From assembly GCF_001618425.1 (NCBI RefSeq), contig NZ_BDCU01000018.1:434001-498000 (forward strand): a stretch of 64,000 nt of DNA, in the 5' to 3' direction. The position numbers and the translations under genes were made by a program. This document shows positions 57,653 to 64,000 of the stretch, piece by piece; position 1 is the first letter of the stretch; each line of letters starts with the position of its first letter. The stretch comes from Nocardia fusca NBRC 14340 (GTDB taxonomy: Bacteria > Actinomycetota > Actinomycetes > Mycobacteriales > Mycobacteriaceae). The notes below the pieces were generated by a model. The model was not told where the DNA came from. It did no database searches and saw only the letters and a program-made list of their open reading frames with translations.

Positions 57653-58345
57653 CTACCGGCCACCCAGGCCGAAGCCCGAATCGTCCATCTCGATATCGGG
57701 ATCGAGGATGCCGCATACCTTCCAGCCGCCATCCTCCTCGACCAGGTCGTAGGTCATGGTCGAAGTGGTCTCACTACCCATCAGCTCCATGGTCGTCTCG
57801 ATGGTGAACGTCCCCTCACTACTACCGGACGCGACGTCGACGCTCTTCAGCGTCGTTTTCGCCTCCGGGAGATCGGAATCGGGCACGCCCGTCGGCTTGG
57901 TCGGGTTCTGCTGCTGATACTTCGACAGCTCGTCCATATCCGCCGAGCACACCAATTCCTCGGGTTCGTAATCCTGGTCGACCCATGCCTGCGCCGCGTC
58001 CTGCGGATCATCGTATTTGCCGCCGACGACCGAGCCGCCGCCATCACTGAGCAAGAAGAAGGCACCCACGCCGACGGCGATCAAGACGACGGCGACGCCG
58101 CCGACGACAGCCGCGATCTTTCCTCCGTTGCGACCGGACGGACGAGGCGGGGCACCATAACCACCGGGGGCCCCGTACTGCGGTTGTCCGGGCGGATAGG
58201 GCTGACCGTACTGGGGCTGCCCCGCAAATGGCTGCCCCGCATATGGCTGGCCCGCATAAGGCTGCCCCGGGTAGGACCCGCCCGGAGACATCGGCTGTCC
58301 GGGCTGGTGGTGGTGGTGCGGATCGGGCGATTGCGGGTGACCCAT
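57653..58345 (-). CDS. Membrane protein with Pro/Gln/Gly-rich N-terminal repeats
   Basis: 230 residues. Residues 1-70 are a low-complexity region with tandem GQPYAGQPYAGQPFAGQPQY-type repeats. A single transmembrane helix (AAVVGGVAVVLIAVGVGAFF, about 76-98) follows. The external domain (about 105-225) has KYDDPQDAAQAWVDQDYEPE, LVCSADMDELSKYQQQNPTK, TYDLVEEDGGWKVCGI; the two cysteines may pair. This layout (proline-rich tail, one helix, small NTF2-like or DUF4878-like domain) is common in mycobacteria and Nocardia. Function unknown. It precedes the tandem muralytic proteins on the same strand. Confidence 0.75.
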   Translation of the reverse strand: MGHPQSPDPHHHHQPGQPMSPGGSYPGQPYAGQPYAGQPFAGQPQYGQPYPPGQPQYGAPGGYGAPPRPSGRNGGKIAAVVGGVAVVLIAVGVGAFFLLSDGGGSVVGGKYDDPQDAAQAWVDQDYEPEELVCSADMDELSKYQQQNPTKPTGVPDSDLPEAKTTLKSVDVASGSSEGTFTIETTMELMGSETTSTMTYDLVEEDGGWKVCGILDPDIEMDDSGFGLGGR

Positions 58346-58491
58346 TCGACAGTCCTGTTTCCCTTGCGTTCATGCGCGGCAACGAGTGTGATGCCGCATC
58401 CTCGTACTTATTCCCCCGGGGCGACCTGACGTTAACATTGAATCGGGCGGACCGCCCCGTGTGTACGACGCCCGGAAATGTCAACAGATGG

Positions 58492-59526
58492 TCAATATCC
58501 CACGTATCCCGCACCCTGGGACATATTGACGATTCCCGGCACATTTTCGAGCGACCCGTACCGCTCGATGGCGTATGCGGTGCCCGCGCAGATGTTGTCG
58601 ACCGGGTTCCAGATATCGGTGTGACCGGGCAGGGCGTAAGCGTTGAACGTCGGGTCGATGGTCTGCATGAGGCCTTTCGACGGTGTGCCCCTCTCCGTGG
58701 CGTTCTCGTCCCACAGGTTGATCGCGTGCGGGTTGCCACTGGATTCCTTCTCGATCATCGTGGCGATAATGGCCGCGTCGGAGTCCTTGACGTCATAGCC
58801 GTTCTCGCGGAGCACCTCGATCGCCTGGTCGATCCACTGCGCCACGTCGCCGGTGGGCATCTTGGTCGGTGTGCCGGAGGTACCGGTGATCTCGCCGCCG
58901 GACCCGGAATCGTCATCCGAACCAGAGGCGTCTCCATCACCACCGGAGGAGCGCCCGCCCATGAGGGGACTCACCGGGGAGGCGCTATTTGCCGGGGGGC
59001 CGCTACTCGCCGGGGCGCCGCCGGCAGCGCCCGACCGGTCCTGCGGCACCTGCAGGGACTTGTTCTCCAGTTCGTTGTGGGCGGACTGCACCTTGCCGAC
59101 GGTGGCGCCGATGGCGTTGTCGATCGCGACGACCGCGTCGAACTGCTGCCGCGAGGTGGGATTGTCCGGGACGCCGTTGGTGATCTCGACGACCGCGGCG
59201 CGCAGATCCTCGAAATGCCCGGTGACACCGTTGGCGTCGTCGGCGGCCAGGGCGGCGAGTTCGGCGATCTGGTTGTCGAGGGTGTTCCAGTCCTCGATGT
59301 AGGTCGCGACCTGCTGATCCAGCAGCTCGTACTGGTCCGCGAGATCACCGTCGCCGGGGCGCTCGCCGGCCAGGCGGGCGAACTGCTGGGCGGTGAGGCT
59401 CGTCGCGGTACGGTCGCCCAGGCCGTCTTCCAGCGCTTTCAAGACCTTCTCGGCATAGTTGATATACGGGTTCAGGAGCGGAGCGTTCAACGGACGACGG
59501 AGTGTCCAGCTCTTTGCGACGACCAT
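58492..59526 (-). CDS. Muralytic protein: helical N-domain plus transglycosylase SLT domain
   Basis: 344 residues. Residues about 1-165 form an all-helical domain (SWTLRRPLNAPLLNPYINYA, EKVLKALEDGLGDRTATSLT, YIEDWNTLDNQIAELAALAA, NPTSRQQFDAVVAIDNAIGA). It is shared with the next gene and similar in style to type VII secretion substrates or partners. A Ser/Gly-rich linker leads to a lysozyme-like SLT domain at about 235-340: WIDQAIEVLRENGYDVKDSD, IEKESSGNPHAINLWDENAT (catalytic Glu in EKESSGNP), TPSKGLMQTIDPTFNAY, GTAYAIERYG. It cuts peptidoglycan. No Sec signal peptide is present, so export would need another route. Confidence 0.83.
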   Translation of the reverse strand: MVVAKSWTLRRPLNAPLLNPYINYAEKVLKALEDGLGDRTATSLTAQQFARLAGERPGDGDLADQYELLDQQVATYIEDWNTLDNQIAELAALAADDANGVTGHFEDLRAAVVEITNGVPDNPTSRQQFDAVVAIDNAIGATVGKVQSAHNELENKSLQVPQDRSGAAGGAPASSGPPANSASPVSPLMGGRSSGGDGDASGSDDDSGSGGEITGTSGTPTKMPTGDVAQWIDQAIEVLRENGYDVKDSDAAIIATMIEKESSGNPHAINLWDENATERGTPSKGLMQTIDPTFNAYALPGHTDIWNPVDNICAGTAYAIERYGSLENVPGIVNMSQGAGYVGY

Positions 59527-59765
59527 CGCCCTCCGTCCCGCGCCCAGTACACCACCACTTTCTCAACAGAGTTCCATCCGGCGCGTTGCCGAACATCCCC
59601 GCTGGTGAGAAGCTTCCGCCATTCCCTCGGCGGTGCCGCAGCGAGACCTGTCCGGAGCCACCGGCGAGAATATGGCGCGGGAAGAACGAGTCGGCACCGG
59701 AAGTTCTGTTCCCTATCGTCCTGTACAGAAGCCGACTCGACCCACCGGACCGCATTCTCGCCGAA

Positions 59766-60833
59766 TTACGCCGGCACCGAGGAGTCGGTGGAAGCACTGA
59801 CGTTCCTCATACTGTTCGCAATGCTCTCGGCATTGGCAACCCGCTGCCCGCGGTGTTCGCCGGAGCTTCGTTCATAGTTTCCGTCGAAGACCGCCGCCGC
59901 GGCGGTGGCGCTACCCGCCCCCATCAGGCTGTTGTACGCCGCCGATTCGCTGCGGGCACCCATTCCCGTGATCCCCGGGGTTCCCCGCATTTCGTGCACC
60001 ATGAAGTCGATCTGTGTCTTCCAATCCGTCACCGGCTTGCCCTGCGCTGCCGCGAATGCCTCCAGGTTCGCCCGGCGACCGCTGTGCCACTGCGCCAGGC
60101 CGATTGCGCCCTCGCCCGGGTTGTACGCACCGGTGTTGAAGCCGGGGGCCTCCACCTGGAAGTTGCCGAGAATACCGGCCGCCTGAGCCGGGGAGAAGCC
60201 CTTCTCGAGCAGGTACTTGTACATATCCTCGAGCTTCGCCTTCACGCCCTCGCCGATCGGCTGCGCTGAGGCCCCGCTATAGGCACTGCCGGTGTTGGTG
60301 AGGCCGGGAACGTACGGCGCGGCCCCACCGTTGCCCGACCAGTTCTGTGCGGGGACCTCGGTGGACTTACCTACCAGCTTCGCGTTGGCGCGCAGGATCG
60401 CTTCATAGGCCACGCCGACCGCGTTGTCCAGCGCGTTCACGGCGTCGAGCTGACGGGCCGGAGAGGGGTTGTCCGGCACCACCGCGGTGATCTCGACGGC
60501 GCTGTCGCGAAGGTCTTCGAACTCCCGGCTCACCGTGTTGGCGTCTTCGGCCGCGAAGCCGGCGATGTAACCGATCTGGTCGTCGAGAGACTCCCAGTCC
60601 TCCTGATAGCCATCGACCTGCTTCATGTTGAGGTCGTACTGTTGCCGCAAGGCGCTTTCGCCGGGACGCTCGGCGGCCTTCTTCACCAGCTTCCCCGCGT
60701 TCAGCGTTTGCGCGTTCTTGTCTCCCAGTCCCTCTTCCAGCGCTTTGAGCACTCTTTCGATGTAGGTGATATAGGGATTGAGGATCGGAGCGTTGTCCGG
60801 ACGATGTAGCGCCCATTCCTTCGTCGGAGCCAT
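59766..60833 (-). CDS. Muralytic protein: helical N-domain plus phage-tail-lysozyme domain
   Basis: 355 residues. The N-terminal domain (about 1-165: EWALHRPDNAPILNPYITYI, ERVLKALEEGLGDKNAQTLN, YQEDWESLDDQIGYIAGFAA, NPSPARQLDAVNALDNAVGV) is paralogous to that of the protein at 58492. The C-terminal domain is different: LEDMYKYLLEKGFSPAQAAG, ILGNFQVEAPGFNTGAYNPG, EGAIGLAQWHSGRRANLEAF, typical of the phage tail lysozyme (Phage_lysozyme2) family, with a catalytic Glu probably in FQVEAPG. It is encoded directly upstream of the SLT paralogue. No Sec signal is visible. The tandem pair looks like a duplicated scaffold with an exchanged cell-wall-cleaving domain. Confidence 0.85.
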   Translation of the reverse strand: MAPTKEWALHRPDNAPILNPYITYIERVLKALEEGLGDKNAQTLNAGKLVKKAAERPGESALRQQYDLNMKQVDGYQEDWESLDDQIGYIAGFAAEDANTVSREFEDLRDSAVEITAVVPDNPSPARQLDAVNALDNAVGVAYEAILRANAKLVGKSTEVPAQNWSGNGGAAPYVPGLTNTGSAYSGASAQPIGEGVKAKLEDMYKYLLEKGFSPAQAAGILGNFQVEAPGFNTGAYNPGEGAIGLAQWHSGRRANLEAFAAAQGKPVTDWKTQIDFMVHEMRGTPGITGMGARSESAAYNSLMGAGSATAAAAVFDGNYERSSGEHRGQRVANAESIANSMRNVSASTDSSVPA

Positions 60834-61053
60834 CGTCCACCTTCCTCAACCCGTACCGCCACCTGCATAACAGAATTCCATCCCGCGACCCGGAGTCGCC
60901 CTCCCGCTGCTGAGAATGCACGCCGGGGCGAGATCGGTGGGGCACCGATGAGAAAGCCCCTCCTGTCACGTCTACCCGAACGAGACCGACAAGCCCCGGC
61001 GGCTCACCGCAGACCGGTGCCACATCCGAGCCGCTGCCAGAAAGGACATCATC

Positions 61054-61605
61054 ATGGGAATCATCGCCGTGCACGAATTCGTCTCCCTCGACGGGTCGTA
61101 CGAGGACCCGTCGTTCACCTTCGAGTTCGGGTTCGATCCGCAGATGGGCGAAACCCTCGCCGCAATCACCGCTGAGGCGAAGGCGATCCTGCTCGGTCGC
61201 AACACTTTCGAGATGTTCGCACCGGCATGGTCCACCCGTACCGTCGAGGACGATCCGGGCGCACCGTTCTTCAACGACACTGCCAAATACGTGGTGGGCG
61301 CGCAGCAGCCGCAGGCCGAATGGGCCAACAGCACCTCCCTGGGCGCCTACGATCCCGATAAGATCCGCACGCTGAAGGACGAGATCGACGGGACCATCTA
61401 TATCAGCGGTAGCGGCACCCTGGTCCGGGCGTTGCTCGCCGAGGGCCTGGTCGACGATCTGCACCTGTTCGTGTATCCGATCGCCCTCGGCACAGGGGAG
61501 AAACTGTTCACCGACGGGGCCGACACCACGAAGTTCGTTCTCAAAGGCCACGACGTATACGCCAACGGCGTGGTGCACCTGGACTACGGACCGGCCGGGT
61601 CCTGA
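61054..61605 (+). CDS. RibD C-terminal / dihydrofolate reductase-like protein
   Basis: 183 residues. IAVHEFVSLDGSYEDPSFTF opens the fold (VSLDG is the cofactor-site motif), AILLGRNTFEMFAPAWSTRT follows, and IYISGSGTLVRALLAEGLVD, DLHLFVYPIALGTGEKLFTD closes it. This is the bacterial YwjB/YyaP-like DHFR superfamily, small proteins of unclear substrate, not the essential FolA. ATG 61054 with AAGGAC upstream. A strong hairpin lies 8 bases after the stop. Confidence 0.88.
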   Translation: MGIIAVHEFVSLDGSYEDPSFTFEFGFDPQMGETLAAITAEAKAILLGRNTFEMFAPAWSTRTVEDDPGAPFFNDTAKYVVGAQQPQAEWANSTSLGAYDPDKIRTLKDEIDGTIYISGSGTLVRALLAEGLVDDLHLFVYPIALGTGEKLFTDGADTTKFVLKGHDVYANGVVHLDYGPAGS

Positions 61606-61612
61606 CGCGGCG

Positions 61613-61643
61613 GCCGGTACCGGTCCGGCGGGCCGGTACCGGC
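61613..61643 (+). terminator. Terminator-like hairpin after the RibD/DHFR-like gene
   Basis: GCCGGTACCGG, a 9-base loop, CCGGTACCGGC: an 11-bp perfect stem. Position after the stop at 61605 and before the GH3 gene at 61742 supports termination. Confidence 0.6.
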
Positions 61644-61741
61644 GATGCTGCCGACTGTCGCGCAACGCTGGTCGTATCCGCCACCGCACCGCTCCCAGCG
61701 GCTAGGTTCGACAGCAGTGCCGAACCATCAGGAGGAGTCGT

Positions 61742-64000
61742 ATGCCGGACCCGATCGCGTCCATCCCGGACGACCTCGTCACCCCGCTGTCGGTCGAGCA
61801 GCGCGCCCGGCTGGGCAGTGGCCGCGACTTCTGGTCGACCGAGCCGATCGGGGATATCCCGTCGATCACCGTTTCCGACGGCCCGCACGGCCTGCGCTAT
61901 CAGGATCCGGCCCACGCCGGTGACGCGCTGGGTATCGGCCCGAGTATTCCGGCCACCTGTTTTCCGCCCGCGGTGGGTCTGGGGCAGAGCTGGGACCCGG
62001 AGCTCGCGGCGCGGGTGGGGGCGGCGATCGGCCGGGAGGCCCGGGCCGCGGGGGTGCACATCGTGCTGGGGCCCGGGATCAACATCAAGCGGGATCCGCG
62101 CTGCGGCCGCAACTTCGAGTACTACTCCGAGGATCCCCGGCTGACCGCCGCGCTCGCCACCGGCTGGGTCCGCGGACTCCAGGAACACGGTGTGGGCGCG
62201 TCGTTGAAGCACTTCGCGGCGAACAACACCGAACACGAACGGATGACGTCGAGTTCGGATGTCGATCCGCGCCCGCTGCGCGAGATCTATCTGCACGCGT
62301 TCGGGCACGTGGTACGGGAGGCCGCTCCCTGGACGGTGATGTGTTCGTACAACAAGATCAACGGCGTGTACGCAGCGCAGAACCACTGGCTGCTCACCGA
62401 GGTCCTCCGCGAGGAGTGGGGTTTCTCGGGTGTGGTGGTGAGCGACTGGGGCGCGGTCGACGATCGGGTCGCCGCGGTCGCCGCCGGACTGGATCTGACG
62501 ATGCCCGGCGCCGACGAGGCCGGTGATCGGCGCGTGGTCGCCGCGGTCGCCGACGGCTCGCTGGCCCCGGAGGTCCTGGAAGCTTCCGCGCGTCGTATCG
62601 CCGCCCTGGCCGTCCACGCCGCCGGCAGCGCCGATCCGGCGACCGGCTGGAACGCCGATGAGCACCACGCCCTCGCCCGTACGGTCGCGAGCCGCTGCGC
62701 GGTGCTGTTGAAGAACGACCACGACGTCCTGCCTCTGTCCCCCGGCGGGCATATCGCGGTGCTCGGCGAATTCGCGACCGAACCGCGCTACCAGGGCGGC
62801 GGATCGTCTCATGTCAACGCCACCCGGGTCGATATCGCGCTGGACGAGATCCGCGCCCACGCCGGATCGGCGACGGTCACCTACGCCCGCGGATTCGATA
62901 CCGGGTCCGATTCGGCACCAGCCGATCTGCGTGCGGAGGCTGTCGAGGCGGCCGCACGGGCCGATGTCGCCATTCTCTTCCTGGGGCTCGCGGCCGCACA
63001 GGAATCCGAGGGCTTCGATCGCGACCATATCGAACTGCCCGCGGACCAGCTCGAGTTGCTGCACGCCGTTCGCGCGGTGCAGGACCGGATCGTCGTGGTC
63101 CTGGCGCACGGCGGTGTCCTGCGGCTGGCGCCCGTTGTCGGGGCCGCGGACGCGATCTTGGACGCAGCGCTGCTGGGCCAGGCGGCCGGCGGCGCCGTCG
63201 CCGATCTGCTGTTCGGTATCACCGCACCGACGGGCCGGTTGACCGAAACGATTCCGCTGCGGCTCACCGATGTGCCCGCCTACGACAATTTCCCGGGTGA
63301 GCAGGGCCATGTCCGGTACGGGGAAGGTATTTTCGTCGGCTATCGCTGGTACGACCGACGTGAACTCGACGTGAGTTTCCCGTTCGGGCACGGACTGACC
63401 TATACGACCTTCGCCTACGCCGAGCCGCGCGCGGTCTCCGACGCCGACGGTGTCACGGTGACGGTACGGGTGACCAACACCGGCGCACGGGCGGGCCGGG
63501 AGGTCGTCCAGGTCTATACGAGCCCGGTGACCTCGTCGATGCTGCGCCCGCCGCGGGAGCTCGGCGGTTTCGCAACGGTGGAGCTGGAACCCGATGCGGC
63601 GGCAGAGGTCACCGTCCGGATACCCCGGCGGGAATTCGCCCGCTGGCACGAACCCGCCGGTCGCTGGATCGTCGAAGGCGGCGAATACATTCTGTCCATC
63701 GGGCGTTCCAGCCGGGATCTGCCGGTACGCGCGACCGTCCGGCTCGACGGGGACGAGGTTCGGGTGCCGCTCACCCGGGAGTCGGCATTCGCCGAGGTCA
63801 TGGCGAATCCGGTGGCGGGGCCGGAACTCGGCGCGAAACTCGGGCCGCTGATCGGTGAGCGCGGTAGTTCGGCGGGTACCGATCTGGGGGTGGATATGGC
63901 GCGCATGATCGGGTCCATCCCCATCGGGCGAATCGCGCTGAACCTCGGTGGGCTGATGACCGCCGAGGAACTCGACGAGCTGCTGGCCCGCGCGAACGGC
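61742..64000 (+). CDS. Glycoside hydrolase family 3 beta-glucosidase, 3' end outside the window
   Basis: 753 residues visible with no stop. The start ATG 61742 follows a GGAGGAG. The GH3 N-terminal barrel has ITVSDGPHGLRYQDP, VHIVLGPGINIKRDPRCGRN, FEYYSEDPRLTAALATGWVR, KHFAANNTEHERM and the nucleophile GFSGVVVSDWGAVDD (Asp235). The second domain starts near 320 (RCAVLLKNDHDVLPLSPGGH), with GLAAAQESEGFDRDHIELPA. A fibronectin-III-like domain (about 555-680, PFGHGLTYTTFAYAEPRAVS; GREVVQVYTSP) is followed by a further C-terminal segment. No signal peptide, so probably cytoplasmic. Substrate beyond beta-glucosides is uncertain. Confidence 0.93.
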   Translation, partial: MPDPIASIPDDLVTPLSVEQRARLGSGRDFWSTEPIGDIPSITVSDGPHGLRYQDPAHAGDALGIGPSIPATCFPPAVGLGQSWDPELAARVGAAIGREARAAGVHIVLGPGINIKRDPRCGRNFEYYSEDPRLTAALATGWVRGLQEHGVGASLKHFAANNTEHERMTSSSDVDPRPLREIYLHAFGHVVREAAPWTVMCSYNKINGVYAAQNHWLLTEVLREEWGFSGVVVSDWGAVDDRVAAVAAGLDLTMPGADEAGDRRVVAAVADGSLAPEVLEASARRIAALAVHAAGSADPATGWNADEHHALARTVASRCAVLLKNDHDVLPLSPGGHIAVLGEFATEPRYQGGGSSHVNATRVDIALDEIRAHAGSATVTYARGFDTGSDSAPADLRAEAVEAAARADVAILFLGLAAAQESEGFDRDHIELPADQLELLHAVRAVQDRIVVVLAHGGVLRLAPVVGAADAILDAALLGQAAGGAVADLLFGITAPTGRLTETIPLRLTDVPAYDNFPGEQGHVRYGEGIFVGYRWYDRRELDVSFPFGHGLTYTTFAYAEPRAVSDADGVTVTVRVTNTGARAGREVVQVYTSPVTSSMLRPPRELGGFATVELEPDAAAEVTVRIPRREFARWHEPAGRWIVEGGEYILSIGRSSRDLPVRATVRLDGDEVRVPLTRESAFAEVMANPVAGPELGAKLGPLIGERGSSAGTDLGVDMARMIGSIPIGRIALNLGGLMTAEELDELLARANG

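Noticed and set aside
58190..58275. Short tandem repeats as a possible CRISPR or minisatellite
   Set aside because: They encode the GQPYAG repeats of the membrane protein at 57653, with no spacers.
1..64000. tRNA, rRNA, CRISPR arrays, prophage or integrative-element ends
   Set aside because: None seen by eye. The phage-type lysozyme domain at 59766 is part of a chromosomal paralogue pair, with no capsid, tail or integrase genes.

Overview
The window is 64 kb of high-GC actinobacterial chromosome, most likely from Nocardia or a close mycolic-acid-bearing relative. The clearest markers are a ChoD-type cholesterol oxidase, a mycolyltransferase-like secreted esterase, an adjacent LigC ligase and Prim-Pol pair, Scr1/DUF397 regulators with a DUF574-type methyltransferase, and DUF4333, DUF2599 and DUF4254 proteins. 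No rRNA, tRNA or CRISPR array was seen. Most genes look like chromosomal accessory or lineage-specific genes, and several stretches are full of decayed genes.

Layout. 0-7.5 kb: the 3' end of an epimerase-like gene, a frameshifted and internally deleted Tn3-family transposase, an operon of FAD oxidoreductase, ECF41 sigma factor and DoxX-like protein, a divergent HxlR/NmrA pair, then about 1 kb of fused gene stubs (MarR, a second Tn3 piece, TetR, Old Yellow Enzyme) and a SnoaL-like gene. 7.8-21.8 kb: metabolic and secreted proteins, namely a Tat-exported GH1 glycosidase, an AI-2E-type transporter, choD with a divergent TetR, an acyl-CoA thioesterase with a divergent TetR, a second GMC oxidoreductase, a secreted lipase, a mycolyltransferase-like esterase and a PucR-like regulator lacking its DNA-binding end. 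21.9-28.2 kb: a regulatory island with two Scr1 (XRE/DUF5753) regulators, one DUF397 protein, a DUF574-type methyltransferase and small proteins of unknown function. Three promoter regions here share a CAGATG/TTGCAT dyad motif.

28.3-34.7 kb: a CBS protein, a PPOX protein and then the most interesting locus, four genes that each overlap the next by 4 bp. They encode a SufS/Csd-like class V PLP enzyme, an uncharacterised protein ending in a CxxC heavy-metal domain, a fold-III PLP decarboxylase-like enzyme, and a cysteine-synthase-like enzyme fused to a rhodanese. The content suggests sulfur transfer or a small-molecule pathway linked to a thiophilic metal, but no product can be named. 34.7-47.3 kb: a PAP2 phosphatase, TetR regulators, an NfeD-like/flotillin/cold-shock operon followed by ligC and a Prim-Pol, an acyl-CoA dehydrogenase, an unusual zinc-ribbon SDR protein, a CoA-transferase and a lipoprotein.

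47.3-54.5 kb: a decaying region. It has two GlxA-type AraC regulators, one intact and one broken by a single-base deletion; an intact P450 beside a truncated P450 with a one-base deletion just after its heme cysteine codon; a response regulator missing most of its DNA-binding domain; and a truncated TAXI binding protein. A suppressor-of-fused family gene lies among them. 54.5-60.8 kb: a DUF4254 protein, remnants that look type VII secretion-associated, a DUF4333 lipoprotein, a Pro/Gln-rich membrane protein, and two tandem paralogues with the same helical N-terminus but different muralytic C-termini. 61-64 kb: a RibD/DHFR-like reductase and a GH3 beta-glucosidase that runs off the window end.
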